NCBI RefSeq assembly: GCF_902859825.1
Contig: NZ_CADIKB010000013.1
Location: forward strand, 1-64,000
DNA length: 64,000 bases
Direction: 5' to 3'
Source: Paraburkholderia phenoliruptrix
GTDB lineage: Bacteria; Pseudomonadota; Gammaproteobacteria; Burkholderiales; Burkholderiaceae
The position numbers were made by a program, and so were the translations under genes. Shown one piece after another: positions 37,210 through 46,954 of this stretch; the first letter of the stretch is position 1; each line of letters begins with the position of its first letter. Below the pieces are notes generated by a model. The model ran no database searches and was not told where the DNA came from. It saw only the letters and a list, made by a program, of their open reading frames with translations.

Positions 37210-37523
37210 ACCTTGCCTTAAAAATAGGCAGCTAGTGGTTGGGGTGCGGATCCGGGGCTCGGGGTGGGTCGGGAAAGCCGCGATGTCGCCGAGTGCCGGG
37301 CGCGTCGGCGTGCTGGAGACGATGGTTTTGAGGGGCTGATAATTTATCTGTTAGTTGCAAATCTGACTCAGGGGAGCACCCGGTCGCCGCGTTCCCCTCA
37401 GTGGCGACCCTGCGCCTCCTTGAGATTTGAGACAATGCTGGTCGTGCCACGATAAACCGCCGTCCGTTACGGCGGTTTGCCCCGCGGCAACCGCAGACTG
37501 ACCGAACACGAGAAGTCCCCAGT
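37210..37523 (+). other. Upstream region of the 86-residue gene with a stable hairpin
   Basis: About 314 bp without coding character. It contains a perfect 10-bp stem AAACCGCCGT / ACGGCGGTTT around CCGTT (37454-37478), 46 bp before the gene at 37524. The hairpin could be part of the 5' leader or end a short RNA. Confidence 0.4.
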
Positions 37524-37784
37524 ATGAGCAAGACCGCATTCATCCCAAGCGTCCCCGCAACGTCTGAGGACGATTTCGAAATTTCGGCGACGTCCCGACT
37601 CGCCGGCTATCGGCGCTTCTTCGGCGTATTGAAGGTGGTTCGTACGACGGACGGCCGCGTGCTGTTCCCTTTCGACGGCGCGCCGGAACTCGGCCCCTAC
37701 CCGACTAAGCTGGAAGCCATCGCCGCCGCGCAGGTCTACGGCGAACACATCGCGACAAGCGACCTCGCCCGGCCGGAGTTGTGA
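37524..37784 (+). CDS. Small conserved protein (DUF6723-like)
   Basis: An 86-residue soluble protein, MSKTAFIPSVPATSEDDFE to DLARPEL. The central segment GYRRFFGVLKVVRTTDGRVLFPFDGAPELGPYPTKLEAI is highly structured and resembles what I recall as the DUF6723 family of Burkholderia, with unknown role. It has a weak ribosome site (GAGAAG) before the ATG. It is followed by a palindromic terminator at 37850 shared with glmS. Confidence 0.7.
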   Translation: MSKTAFIPSVPATSEDDFEISATSRLAGYRRFFGVLKVVRTTDGRVLFPFDGAPELGPYPTKLEAIAAAQVYGEHIATSDLARPEL

Positions 37785-37849
37785 GCGAGCGAGGCCTCGG
37801 GACGCGGATTCCTTGGCGACCGCGACATAAGACGGCCGACGGCGCAAAA

Positions 37850-37875
37850 AAACGCCGGCTATATAGCCGGCGTTT
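37850..37875. terminator. Palindromic bidirectional terminator
   Basis: AAACGCCGGCTATATAGCCGGCGTTT, a perfect 26-bp palindrome, between the small DUF6723-like gene and convergent glmS; the plus-strand run of A residues (37846-37852) gives a T-tract for glmS. Confidence 0.88.
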
Positions 37876-37916
37876 ATGTTTGATGCCCTAACTCAATCGC
37901 CCACGCGACCCACCCC

Positions 37917-39734
37917 TCACTCCACCGTGACGGACTTGGCGAGATTCCGCGGCTTATCCACATCCGTGCCTCGCGCGCAGGCCGTGTGATACGCGAGCAA
38001 CTGCAGCGGTACGACATGCAGGATCGGCGAGAGCAGACCATAGTGCTCCGGCATGCGAATCACGTGGATGCCGTCGTCGTTGACGATCTTCGTGTCCGCA
38101 TCCGCGAAAACGTACAGCTGGCCGCCGCGGGCGCGCACTTCCTGAATGTTCGATTTCAGCTTCTCCAGCAGCGCGTCGTTCGGCGCCACCGTCACGACCG
38201 GCATCGCCTCCGTGACCAGCGCGAGCGGCCCGTGCTTCAACTCGCCCGCCGGATACGCTTCCGCGTGAATATAGGAAATTTCCTTCAGCTTCAAGGCGCC
38301 TTCTAGCGCAATCGGATAATGCATGCCGCGTCCGAGGAAGAGCGCATGTTCCTTGCGCGAAAATTCCTCCGACCACGCGATGATCTGCGGCTCCAGCGCC
38401 AGCACGCTGTTCAGCGCAGCCGGCAAATGGCGCAGCTGCTTGAAGTATTCGGCTTCCTGCTGCGGGCTCACGCGGCCGCGCAGCTTGGCGAGCGTCACGG
38501 CCAGCACGAAGAGCGCGACCAGCTGCGTGGTGAACGCCTTGGTGGAGGCCACGCCGATCTCGCGGCCCGCATGCGTGAGAAACGCCAACTCCGTCTGGCG
38601 CACCATTGCGCTCGTGCTGACGTTGCACACGGCCAGCGTATGACGATGCCCCAGTTCCTGCGCGTGCTTGAGCGCCGCGAGCGTATCCGCGGTCTCGCCC
38701 GATTGCGAAATGACCACGACGAGCGACTTCGGGTTCGGCACCGACTCGCGGTAGCGATACTCGCTGGCAATTTCGACCTGTGTCGGAATTTTCGCAATCG
38801 ACTCGAGCCAGTACTTCGCCGTGAGCCCCGAGTAGTAGCTCGTGCCGCACGCAAGAATCAGCAGATTGTCGATGTCCGCGAAGACTTTGTCCGCGCCTTC
38901 GCCGAACAGCGACGCCTCGAACGAATCGGATTGCGGAATCGTGTCCGAGATCGCGCGCGGCTGCTCGAAAATTTCCTTCTGCATGAAGTGACGATACGGG
39001 CCGAGTTCCACGGCGCCGCCGTAGGCCGCAACCTGCCGCACTTCGCGCCGCGCTTCGTTGCCTTCGCGGTCGGCGATATGCACGCCTTCGAGCGTGAGTT
39101 CGCACACGTCGCCTTCCTCGAGGAAGATGAAACGCTCGGTGCTGCCCGCCAGCGCAAGCGCGTCCGAGGCGAGGAAGTTCTCGCCCTCGCCGAGCCCGAC
39201 CACGAGCGGCGAGCCTTGGCGCGCGCCGACCACGGTATGCGGCTCGTCCTTATGCAGCACTGCAATCGCATACGCGCCGTGCAATTGCGCGACGGCCTCG
39301 CGCACAGCCGCGAACAGATCGCCGCGATACAGGCTGTGAATCAGGTGCGCGATAACCTCGGTGTCGGTCTGCGAGACAAACGTGTAACCCTTGCCACGCA
39401 ACATCTCGCGCAGCGGCTCATAGTTTTCGATGATGCCGTTGTGTACCAACGCGAGCGCATCTTTCGAGAAGATCGGATGCGCGTTGTCGGTCACCGGCGC
39501 GCCGTGCGTGGCCCAGCGCGTATGCGCGATGCCCGTGATGCCGCCGAGGTGGCTGTCGCGCACCTGATCGTCGAGATCGGCGACGCGCGCGACGCTGCGC
39601 GCGCGCGCCGGGCCGCTGTCGCCCAGCACTGCGACGCCGCACGAGTCGTAGCCGCGATATTCGAGGCGCCGCAGTCCTTCGATCAGGACGGGGACGATAT
39701 TACGTTGCGCTGCCGCGCCGACAATGCCGCACAT
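37917..39734 (-). CDS. glmS: Glucosamine-6-phosphate synthase (isomerising)
   Basis: Makes glucosamine-6-phosphate from fructose-6-phosphate and glutamine for cell-wall synthesis. The 605-residue product starts [12 protein letters not shown], with Cys at residue 2 as nucleophile after Met removal, and contains the glutaminase domain ([20 protein letters not shown]) and two SIS sugar-isomerase domains ([11 protein letters not shown] and [34 protein letters not shown]). Length is normal. It lies 63 bp downstream of glmU on the same strand, so the hexosamine genes are linked. No glmS ribozyme or riboswitch is visible upstream. Confidence 0.97.
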   Translation of the reverse strand: MCGIVGAAAQRNIVPVLIEGLRRLEYRGYDSCGVAVLGDSGPARARSVARVADLDDQVRDSHLGGITGIAHTRWATHGAPVTDNAHPIFSKDALALVHNGIIENYEPLREMLRGKGYTFVSQTDTEVIAHLIHSLYRGDLFAAVREAVAQLHGAYAIAVLHKDEPHTVVGARQGSPLVVGLGEGENFLASDALALAGSTERFIFLEEGDVCELTLEGVHIADREGNEARREVRQVAAYGGAVELGPYRHFMQKEIFEQPRAISDTIPQSDSFEASLFGEGADKVFADIDNLLILACGTSYYSGLTAKYWLESIAKIPTQVEIASEYRYRESVPNPKSLVVVISQSGETADTLAALKHAQELGHRHTLAVCNVSTSAMVRQTELAFLTHAGREIGVASTKAFTTQLVALFVLAVTLAKLRGRVSPQQEAEYFKQLRHLPAALNSVLALEPQIIAWSEEFSRKEHALFLGRGMHYPIALEGALKLKEISYIHAEAYPAGELKHGPLALVTEAMPVVTVAPNDALLEKLKSNIQEVRARGGQLYVFADADTKIVNDDGIHVIRMPEHYGLLSPILHVVPLQLLAYHTACARGTDVDKPRNLAKSVTVE

Positions 39735-39797
39735 GGTCTGTTCCTATTGAGTGCTGGAATTTTGCGGGGCGCGCTTCGCGCCGCCCGCGCCTCTCCG

Positions 39798-41159
39798 TCA
39801 ATTTTTCTTTTTGGTCGGGCGCACGTAGCCCGACTTGCTGGTCTGGGTCTTGTCGTTCAGCACGAGCGCGTCCTGCTCGACGTCCTTCCAGACCGTCGTG
39901 CCTGCCGCGATTGTCGCGCCGCGCTTCACGCGCACCGGCGCAACCAGTTGCGTGTCGGAGCCGACGAACACATCGTCTTCAATGATCGTCCGGAATTTGT
40001 TTGCGCCGTCGTAGTTGCAGGTGATGGTGCCCGCGCCGATATTCACGCGCGCGCCGATGTCCGAGTCGCCGATATACGTGAGATGGTTCGCCTTGGAGCC
40101 GTGGCCGAGCACCGCGTTTTTCACCTCGACGAAATTGCCGACATGCGTTTCGTCGCCGAGCGACGCGCCCGGCCGCAGACGCGCATACGGTCCGAGCACG
40201 ACCTTCGCGCCGACCTGCGCGCCTTCGATATGCGTGAACGCGTCGACCCGCGTGCCCGCGCCGATACTCGCGTTGCGGATCACGCAGTTCGGTCCGATCG
40301 TCACATTGTCGGCCAGTATGACGTGGCCTTCGAACACGCAGTTCACGTCGATCGACACGTCGCGGCCGCATTCCAGCGTGCCGCGCACGTCCACGCGCGC
40401 CGGATCGGCAAGCGTCACGCCGGCCACGAGCAACGCCTCCGCCACATTGCGCTGATGAATCCGCTCGAGCTCCGCCAACTGCTGCTTGCTGTTCACGCCG
40501 AGCGTTTCCCACTCGTCCTGCGGCTGCGTGGTGACGACTTCCAGACCCGCCTCGATGGCCATTTCGACGGCGTCGGTCAGATAGAACTCGCCTTGCGCGT
40601 TGTCGTTCTTCAGCGCGGCGAGCCAGCCCGACAGCCGCTCCGTGGGCGCCACGACAATGCCGGTGTTGATTTCGTCGATGAGAAGCTGGTCCGCGCTCGC
40701 ATCTTTCTGCTCGACGATGCGCGAGACGTTGCCCTGCGGATCGCGCACGATACGGCCGTAGCCCGTCGGATCCGCCAGCGTGACGGTCAGCACGCCGTAG
40801 GCGTGACTGCCCGCACGTTCGACGAGCGCCTGCAAGGTGCTCGCGCGCGTGAGCGGCACGTCGCCGTAAAGCACGAGCGTAGGCACCGAGGGATCGAGAA
40901 GCGGCAAGGCCTGCTGCACCGCGTGGCCGGTGCCGAGCTGTTGCTCCTGCACGGCGAATTGCAGGTCGGGCGCGGCAACCGTTTCGCGGACCGCTTCCGC
41001 CCCATGTCCGATAACGACGACGAGGCGCGTAGGCTTCAGCGTGCGGGCAGTGTCGATGACATGAGCGAGGAGCGGCCGGCCAGCCAGAGGATGGAGCACC
41101 TTGGGCAGCGCGGAACGCATGCGCTTACCGGTGCCTGCCGCCAAAATCACGATGTTCAT
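39798..41159 (-). CDS. glmU: Bifunctional GlcNAc-1-P uridyltransferase / GlcN-1-P acetyltransferase
   Basis: Makes UDP-GlcNAc from glucosamine-1-phosphate. The N-terminal uridyltransferase (residues 1-225) opens with [20 protein letters not shown]; the C-terminal left-handed beta-helix (about 250-440) has the acetyl-CoA region [28 protein letters not shown]. The 453-residue length is normal. It is upstream of glmS on the same strand, completing the end of the hexosamine pathway with GlmS. The last residues PTKKKN are basic. Confidence 0.97.
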   Translation of the reverse strand: MNIVILAAGTGKRMRSALPKVLHPLAGRPLLAHVIDTARTLKPTRLVVVIGHGAEAVRETVAAPDLQFAVQEQQLGTGHAVQQALPLLDPSVPTLVLYGDVPLTRASTLQALVERAGSHAYGVLTVTLADPTGYGRIVRDPQGNVSRIVEQKDASADQLLIDEINTGIVVAPTERLSGWLAALKNDNAQGEFYLTDAVEMAIEAGLEVVTTQPQDEWETLGVNSKQQLAELERIHQRNVAEALLVAGVTLADPARVDVRGTLECGRDVSIDVNCVFEGHVILADNVTIGPNCVIRNASIGAGTRVDAFTHIEGAQVGAKVVLGPYARLRPGASLGDETHVGNFVEVKNAVLGHGSKANHLTYIGDSDIGARVNIGAGTITCNYDGANKFRTIIEDDVFVGSDTQLVAPVRVKRGATIAAGTTVWKDVEQDALVLNDKTQTSKSGYVRPTKKKN

Positions 41160-41287
41160 GGCGTCGGCAAATAGACGAGTTTGGAGCCGACGATTCTATC
41201 ACGCACCCTCTTGCGAAAATGGCCGCGAAAGCGGCCACATTGCAAGCGAAAGTAAGTGCCCAAGCGCCTTTTTTGCAGGAATTCCGG

Positions 41288-42262
41288 TCAAAGATCGTCA
41301 AACTGCACGATCGAGATCGGCCGCGCCGCGCCAAGCGGCGCGCCCTCGTTGGCATCCGTCGAACACGGCTCTTCGTCGAAAGCGATATCGCCTTGCGGGT
41401 CGGCCTCGCCGGTCGCGCGCAGGCCGGCGAACGGAAACAGCTTGTGATCCATCAGATGCGACGGAACCACGTTCGACAACGCGTTGAACATGTTCTCGAT
41501 GCGGCCAGGAAAGCGCTTCTCCCAATCGCGGATCAGCGCCTTCATTTCCGCGCGTTTCAGGTTCGGCTGACTGCCGCACAGGTTGCACGGAATAATCGGG
41601 AACTCGCGCAACTCCGCGTACTTTTCCAGATCGGTTTCCTTCACGTAGGCGAGCGGGCGAATCACGATGTTCTTGCCGTCGTCGGATTGCAGCTTTGGCG
41701 GCATGCCTTTCAGCTTGCCGCCATAGAACAGATTGAGCAGCAGCGTTTGCAGAATGTCGTCGCGATGATGGCCGAGCGCGATCTTCGTCGCGCCCAGCTC
41801 ACCCGCCACGCGGTAGAGAATGCCGCGCCGCAGCCGCGAGCACAGCGAGCAGGTGGTTTTGCCTTCCGGCACCAGCCGCTTGACGATGCTGTAGGTGTCC
41901 TGATTCTCGATGTGAAACGGAATGTCCAGTTGCTTCAGGTACTCGGGCAGCACGTGTTCCGGAAAGCCGGGCTGCTTCTGGTCGAGATTCACCGCGACGA
42001 TGTCGAAGTCGATCGGCGCGCGCTCGCGCAAGCGCATCAGAATGTCGAGCATCGCGTAGCTGTCTTTGCCGCCCGACAGGCACACCATCACCTTGTCGCC
42101 GTTCTCGATCATGTTGAAGTCGCCGATCGCCTGGCCGACCTGACGCGCGAGCCGCTTGAAGAGCTTGTTGTTCTCGTACGCTTCCTTCTGCTCGCGGCGC
42201 GTGAGCGGCGACTTCTGGCGCGCGGCGGGCGTGGTGTCGTCGATGATGTCCGGCGCGTTCAT
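41288..42262 (-). CDS. ttcA: tRNA 2-thiocytidine(32) synthetase TtcA
   Basis: Thiolates C32 of tRNA using ATP and an iron-sulfur cluster. The 324-residue protein has the PP-loop SGGKDS near residue 65, and the two CxxC motifs [10 protein letters not shown] and CNLCGSQP that hold the cluster. The short acidic C-terminal extension ([15 protein letters not shown]) is species-specific. It begins 3 bp after folB ends, so the two genes form an operon. Confidence 0.95.
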   Translation of the reverse strand: MNAPDIIDDTTPAARQKSPLTRREQKEAYENNKLFKRLARQVGQAIGDFNMIENGDKVMVCLSGGKDSYAMLDILMRLRERAPIDFDIVAVNLDQKQPGFPEHVLPEYLKQLDIPFHIENQDTYSIVKRLVPEGKTTCSLCSRLRRGILYRVAGELGATKIALGHHRDDILQTLLLNLFYGGKLKGMPPKLQSDDGKNIVIRPLAYVKETDLEKYAELREFPIIPCNLCGSQPNLKRAEMKALIRDWEKRFPGRIENMFNALSNVVPSHLMDHKLFPFAGLRATGEADPQGDIAFDEEPCSTDANEGAPLGAARPISIVQFDDL

Positions 42263-42265
42263 GCC

Positions 42266-42661
42266 TCAGTCCTCCTTGATGCGGAACACTTCGACGCCCA
42301 CTGCGTCGCAGTCGGGATAAACATCCGGCTTCTCGGTCGAAACGCGCGCGGCCCGCACCTGCGGATGCGCGAGCATGGTCTTCACGAGGTCGTCGCAGAG
42401 CGTTTCCTGCAAGTGAATATGGCCTTGCTCGACGCGGCGCGAAATGGTGGAGCGCATGAAATCATAGTCGACGACCTCGGCCAGCTTGTCCTCCACCGGC
42501 GTGGACAGCGCGAGCGGCACGAACAGTTCGACGTTGATCACGACGCGCTGTTCGCCGCGCTTTTCGAAATCGTGCACGCCGATGTTGATGTGCACTTCGT
42601 AATTGCGCAGAAAGAGCCGGCGGCAATCGGCGAGCCGGGGATGCGAAAGAGCGGCAAACAT
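42266..42661 (-). CDS. folB: Dihydroneopterin aldolase
   Basis: Cleaves 7,8-dihydroneopterin to 6-hydroxymethyl-dihydropterin in folate synthesis. The 131-residue enzyme has the family pattern LRNYEVHINIGVHDFEKRGEQRVVINVE and the later catalytic region DYDFMRSTISRRVEQGHIHLQETLCDDL. The start MFAALSHPRL at 42661 gives the usual length; an upstream Met at 42694 is possible. It is directly upstream of ttcA and downstream of a pteridine-type reductase gene. Confidence 0.9.
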   Translation of the reverse strand: MFAALSHPRLADCRRLFLRNYEVHINIGVHDFEKRGEQRVVINVELFVPLALSTPVEDKLAEVVDYDFMRSTISRRVEQGHIHLQETLCDDLVKTMLAHPQVRAARVSTEKPDVYPDCDAVGVEVFRIKED

Positions 42662-42715
42662 GTTCGTTCCAGTCGAAAAAAGCGTGCGTGGCACGCAAAG
42701 GGGCGCGGACCTGAG

Positions 42716-43534
42716 TTAGGCGCCCGTCAAAAACATTACGTCGCGCGGCAGCGGCACGAGGTGCTGCCCGCCGTCGACCACCAGCGTCGTTCCTGTGACG
42801 CCGGTTGCGTCCGCGAGATACAGCGCGGCGGCGACAATATCCTCCGGCCGCGACGCGCGGCCCAAAGGCGTTACACGGTGAGCGGCCGCGAAACTTTCCG
42901 CGGTCTGGCCGCCGGATTGCATGGTGAGACCCGGCGCGAGCCCGACCACGCGGACTTTCGGCGCCAGCGCCTGCGCGAGCGCGACGGTGGCGGTCTGCAA
43001 CGCCGCCTTCGACAGCGTGTAGGACAGGTAGTCCGGGTTCATGTTGTACAGCTTCTGGTCCAGCACGTTGATCACCACGCTGCGCTGCGTTTCGTCCGTC
43101 AGCGCGACGGGGGGCGTCGCGTCGTACAGCATGCGCGCGAGGACGAGCGGCGCGCCCAGGTTCATCGCGGTCAGCTTGAGCAGCAGCTCATAGCCGACGT
43201 TGCACGCCGTGTCTTCCTCGAAGCGCGACGCATTGTTGACGATGCACGCCGGCCGGCCAAGCGCCGCACTACAGGCCGGCAACAAGCCCGCGACCTGCGT
43301 CTCGTCGCCCAGCTCGGCGTGCAAAGCCACCGCCCGGCGACCCAGCGCGGTGATTTCTCCGACCACTTCTTCGGCTTCGCGCCGCGAGGCGCCATAGTGC
43401 ACGGCGACGTCCCAGCCTTGCGCGGCAAAGCCGAGCGCGAGCGCGCGTCCGATGCGGCGCGCGGCGCCGGTAATCAGCACGACGCGCGGCGCGTCGGGCG
43501 CGCGGGCGGCGGCGGTGTCCGTAGAAGCGGTCAT
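42716..43534 (-). CDS. SDR oxidoreductase, pteridine-reductase-like (FolM type)
   Basis: A 272-residue short-chain dehydrogenase. Its cofactor loop reads TGAARRIGRAL instead of the usual TGxxxGxG; an Arg in this position is characteristic of pteridine reductase PTR1 and FolM. The catalytic YTLSK (in YLSYTLSKAAL) is intact. It lies 54 bp upstream of folB on the same strand, so a role reducing dihydromonapterin or dihydrofolate is likely. The first 15 residues are Ala/Thr-rich and probably disordered. Confidence 0.85.
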   Translation of the reverse strand: MTASTDTAAARAPDAPRVVLITGAARRIGRALALGFAAQGWDVAVHYGASRREAEEVVGEITALGRRAVALHAELGDETQVAGLLPACSAALGRPACIVNNASRFEEDTACNVGYELLLKLTAMNLGAPLVLARMLYDATPPVALTDETQRSVVINVLDQKLYNMNPDYLSYTLSKAALQTATVALAQALAPKVRVVGLAPGLTMQSGGQTAESFAAAHRVTPLGRASRPEDIVAAALYLADATGVTGTTLVVDGGQHLVPLPRDVMFLTGA

Positions 43535-43547
43535 TTACAATGCGGGA

Positions 43548-44738
43548 ATGAATCCGAAAGCTCACCAACCCGATAGTTTACCTGTTCCCGGCCCGAGCGC
43601 GCTGGCGCAGTCCGAGGCGCTCGTCGCGCGGATTCGGGCCGAGCTCGACGACGCCGGCGGCTGGATGCCGTTCGACCGCTACATGGAGCGCGCGCTGTAC
43701 GCGCCCGGTCTCGGCTATTACAGCGGCGGCGCCCGCAAGTTCGGCCTGCGCGGCGACGACGGCAGCGACTTCGTCACCGCGCCGGAGCTGTCGCCGCTCT
43801 TCGCGGCCACGCTCGCGCGCCCCATCGCGGAAGCCTTGCAGGCAAGCGGCACGCGCGACGTGATGGAGTTCGGCGCCGGCACCGGCAAGCTCGCGGCCGG
43901 CCTGCTGAACGCGCTGGCAGCGCTGGGCGCGGAGTTCGACAGCTATTCCATTGTCGATCTGTCCGGCGAACTGCGCGAGCGCCAGCGCGAGACCATCGAC
44001 GCCGCGGCCCCCGCGCTCGCCGGCAAAGTGCGCTGGCTGGACGCGCTGCCCGAGCGCTTCGAAGGCGTGGTGATCGGCAACGAAGTGCTGGACGCCATGC
44101 CCGTGCGGCTCTTCGCCTGCGCGGACGGCGCCTGGCGCGAACGCGGCGTGATCTGGCGCGACGGGCGGTTCGCCTTCGAAGACCGACCGGTCGCGGCGTC
44201 GGCCGAGCTGGCGCTGCTGTCCGACATCGACACGGCGGGCGGCGATTACATTGCCGAAACGCACGACGCCGCGCGGGCCTTTACGCGAACCATTTGCACG
44301 ATGCTCGCGCGCGGCGCGGCGTTTTTCATCGACTACGGATTCCCGCGTCACGAGTACTACCACCCGCAGCGCACCCAAGGCACGCTGATGTGCCACTACC
44401 GCCATCGCGCGCACGGCGATCCGTTTGTCTATCCCGGCCTGCAGGACATTACCGCGCACGTGGAATTTACCGGCATCGCCGAAGCGGGCGTGGAGACCGG
44501 TGCGGACCTGCTCGGCTTCACGTCGCAAGCGCGCTTCCTGCTGAACGCGGGCATGACGGACGCGCTCGCCGAAATCGATCCCGCCGACACCGCGCGCTTT
44601 CTGCCCGCGGCGAATGCGGTGCAGAAGCTGCTCTCGGAGGCCGAAATGGGCGAGCTCTTCAAGGTGATCGCATTCTCGCGCGGGCTCGACGACACCCTGC
44701 AGGCGTTCTCCAGCGGCGACCGCTCGCACACCTTGTAA
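43548..44738 (+). CDS. SAM-dependent methyltransferase, MidA/NDUFAF7-like
   Basis: A 396-residue class I methyltransferase with the SAM motif VMEFGAGTGKLAAGLL (about residues 105-120) and the family's VVIGNEVLDAMPVRLF. In mitochondria the homologue NDUFAF7 methylates an arginine of a complex I subunit; the bacterial role is unknown. The start MNPKAHQPDS at 43548 lies only 13 bp from the divergent SDR start, and TACAAT at 43536-43541 would place the transcript start about at the ATG. Confidence 0.9.
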   Translation: MNPKAHQPDSLPVPGPSALAQSEALVARIRAELDDAGGWMPFDRYMERALYAPGLGYYSGGARKFGLRGDDGSDFVTAPELSPLFAATLARPIAEALQASGTRDVMEFGAGTGKLAAGLLNALAALGAEFDSYSIVDLSGELRERQRETIDAAAPALAGKVRWLDALPERFEGVVIGNEVLDAMPVRLFACADGAWRERGVIWRDGRFAFEDRPVAASAELALLSDIDTAGGDYIAETHDAARAFTRTICTMLARGAAFFIDYGFPRHEYYHPQRTQGTLMCHYRHRAHGDPFVYPGLQDITAHVEFTGIAEAGVETGADLLGFTSQARFLLNAGMTDALAEIDPADTARFLPAANAVQKLLSEAEMGELFKVIAFSRGLDDTLQAFSSGDRSHTL

Positions 44739-44754
44739 TGCCGGGCTACGCGCG

Positions 44755-44949
44755 ATGATCCGCTGGCTGCTGACCACCTTTGTCGCCCTGGCTGTGCTGT
44801 CGGCCTGCTGGCCGTGGCTGCGCAAGCTGGGCATCGGACGCATGCCGGGCGACGTGACGCTGCGTCTGTTCGGACGCGAATATCATTTCCCGTTCATGTC
44901 GACACTGTTGCTGTCGATGCTGCTCTCGCTTATCGCCAGACTTTTGTAG
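44755..44949 (+). CDS. DUF2905 membrane protein
   Basis: A 64-residue inner-membrane protein with two hydrophobic helices: LLTTFVALAVLSACWPWL and LLLSMLLSLIARLL, separated by the conserved loop GIGRMPGDVTLRLFGREYHFPF. This is the complete DUF2905 pattern. It is 16 bp downstream of the methyltransferase, probably co-transcribed. Function unknown. Confidence 0.87.
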   Translation: MIRWLLTTFVALAVLSACWPWLRKLGIGRMPGDVTLRLFGREYHFPFMSTLLLSMLLSLIARLL

Positions 44950-45034
44950 AAGCCGCGCTGCGTGGTGTTGCGCTTGCGCTGCGTTTTCGCCGCGTTTTCG
45001 CGGAGGTGCGGCGCGAGCGCGAGCCGCCACACAC

Positions 45035-46267
45035 TCACCCCAGCGCCGCCGCCACCGCGCGCACGCGCTCCTCGTGCACGGCGTCCTTGATCCCCGCCGG
45101 CGCATCGGCAAACCGCTTCGCGACAGCGCCCGCATCCACGCCGCGCGCGGCGACGAGCGCGACTCTCAGCCGCTCCGCCTGCGGATACTCCCGCGCCTCG
45201 CAACCGAGCCGCCCGCGCGCGTCCGCCTCGCACGCCTGCAAGGCTTCGGCAAAGCGCGAAGGCTTGCGAATCGCGTCGCCGCGCTCCAGCAGCCGCACGA
45301 GCGCAGCCGCGCCCATTTCCATCACGCGATGAATGTTGCCGTGCTCGCGCGCGACCAGCAGCGCGAGGTCGCGGCAGTCGTTCGGCACGCGCAGGCGCTC
45401 GCACAGCGGCTTGAGCAGATCGACGCTGCGTCCTTCGTGGCCGAGGTGGCGCGGCAGGATGTCTGGCGGCGTAGTGGCCTTGCCGAGGTCGTGCGTCAGC
45501 GCGGCGAATCGCACGGGCAGCGCGTAGCCCTGCTGCGCGGCGTGGTCGAGCACCATCATCACGTGCACGCCCGTATCCACCTCCGGGTGATAGTCCGCGC
45601 GCTGGGGAACGCCGAAGAGCGCGTCGATCTCCGGCAGAATCCGCGCCAACGCGCCGCACTCGCGCAAAACCGCGAACATGCGCGACGGCTTTTTTTCCAT
45701 CAGGCCGCGCGACACCTCCTGCCAGACGCGTTCGGCGACGAGCGCGTCCACTTCGCCGTCGGCGACCATCTTGCGCATCAGCGCGAGTGTCTCCGGCGCG
45801 ACGGTGAAATCTGCGAAGCGCGCAGCGAAACGCGCGATCCGCAAAATGCGCACGGGATCTTCCAGGAACGCGTCGCTGACATGGCGGAAAAGTTTGGCCT
45901 GCAAGTCGCGCTGGCCGCCGAACGGATCGACGACCGGCCCGGTCAGCTCGCCGTCGGGGCGCACTTCGCGCGCCATCGCGTTGATGGTCAGGTCGCGGCG
46001 CGCGAGGTCTTCTTCGAGCGTCACGTCCGGCGCATAGAAAAACTGGAAGCCGTGATAGCCGGCGGCCGTCTTCCGCTCGGTGCGCGCGAGCGCGTATTCC
46101 TCATGCGTCTCGGGATGCAGGAACACCGGAAAGTCTTTGCCCACCGGACGATAACCCTGCGCGACCATCTGCTCGGGCGTCGCGCCGACCACGACGTAAT
46201 CGCGGTCCTGCACCGGCACGCCGAGCAGTTCGTCGCGAATCGCGCCGCCTACTGCATAGATATTCAT
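45035..46267 (-). CDS. cca: CCA-adding tRNA nucleotidyltransferase with HD domain
   Basis: Adds and repairs the 3' CCA end of tRNAs. The 410-residue protein starts MNIYAVGGAIRDELLG, contains the catalytic VQDRDYVVVG and the RRDLTINAMA segment, and has a C-terminal HD phosphohydrolase domain (LTHDLGKATTP). This is the long gamma/beta-proteobacterial form. Its ATG overlaps the stop of the gst gene by ATGA, so the two are translated together. Confidence 0.95.
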   Translation of the reverse strand: MNIYAVGGAIRDELLGVPVQDRDYVVVGATPEQMVAQGYRPVGKDFPVFLHPETHEEYALARTERKTAAGYHGFQFFYAPDVTLEEDLARRDLTINAMAREVRPDGELTGPVVDPFGGQRDLQAKLFRHVSDAFLEDPVRILRIARFAARFADFTVAPETLALMRKMVADGEVDALVAERVWQEVSRGLMEKKPSRMFAVLRECGALARILPEIDALFGVPQRADYHPEVDTGVHVMMVLDHAAQQGYALPVRFAALTHDLGKATTPPDILPRHLGHEGRSVDLLKPLCERLRVPNDCRDLALLVAREHGNIHRVMEMGAAALVRLLERGDAIRKPSRFAEALQACEADARGRLGCEAREYPQAERLRVALVAARGVDAGAVAKRFADAPAGIKDAVHEERVRAVAAALG

Positions 46268-46917
46268 GGGCATTCGTCGAGATACGGCACAGCGTAGGTG
46301 TCGCTCAACGCGTCGTCGATCCATGCTTTGACCGCCGGCTCTTGCATCAGTCGACGAACATAAGCCTGCGACGTCTCCGACAACGCCGGCTGCCACGTGT
46401 TAAAGCGCATGGCCACCGGCGCATACATGGCGTCGGCAATACTGAATTCGCCGAACAGGAACGGCCCACCGTAGGTGGCGAGGCAGTCGCGCCAGATCGT
46501 CTCGATACGCGCGATGTCGGCGAGCACGCCGGGCTTCGCGTTCTTGCCGGGAAACGACGCGCGAATGTTCATCCACATGTTCGAGCGCAATTCGCCGAAG
46601 CCCGAGTGCATCTCGGCGCTGATGCTGCGGGCGCGCGCGCGCGCCGCCGGGTCGCGCGGCCATAGCGCGTGCTGCGGGAAACGCTCGGCGAGCGTCTCGG
46701 CAATGGCGAGCGAGTCCCAGATCGCCTCGCCCGCATCGTCGATCAGACAGGGAATTTTGCCTGGCCCGTTCGGCGCGTGCGCGAGGACCGCGGCATTCGT
46801 GCCCGGCTGGTTCAGATGAATCAGCACTTCGTCGAACGCAATGCCGAAGTGCTTCAGCAGCAGCCATGGCCGCATCGACCACGATGAATAGTTCTTGTCA
46901 CCAATAAGCAGCTTCAT
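46264..46917 (-). CDS. Glutathione S-transferase family protein
   Basis: A 217-residue GST. The start MKLLIGDKNYSSWSMRPWLLL at 46917 shows the N-terminal thioredoxin-like domain with the catalytic Ser-Ser-Trp region, and the GSH-binding PNGPGKIPCLID/DSLAIAETLAERF follows. The C-terminal helical domain includes FLFGEFSIADAMYAPVA. The substrate is unknown. The stop at 46264 overlaps the cca start. Confidence 0.9.
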   Translation of the reverse strand: MKLLIGDKNYSSWSMRPWLLLKHFGIAFDEVLIHLNQPGTNAAVLAHAPNGPGKIPCLIDDAGEAIWDSLAIAETLAERFPQHALWPRDPAARARARSISAEMHSGFGELRSNMWMNIRASFPGKNAKPGVLADIARIETIWRDCLATYGGPFLFGEFSIADAMYAPVAMRFNTWQPALSETSQAYVRRLMQEPAVKAWIDDALSDTYAVPYLDECP

Positions 46918-46954
46918 GCCGGTTCGTATGAAGAGTGGAAAAAAGTAAAAGAGA

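Noticed and set aside
39735..39797. glmS ribozyme or riboswitch upstream of glmS
   Set aside because: Only 63 bp separate glmU and glmS, too short for the ribozyme core, and no matching structure is seen.
38319..41174. 951-codon plus-strand frame opposite glmS and glmU
   Set aside because: Runs across two conserved genes and the gap between them; its product is a low-complexity antisense artefact.
41219..43576. 785-codon plus-strand frame opposite ttcA, folB and the SDR gene
   Set aside because: Antisense to three well-supported genes, with no family features.
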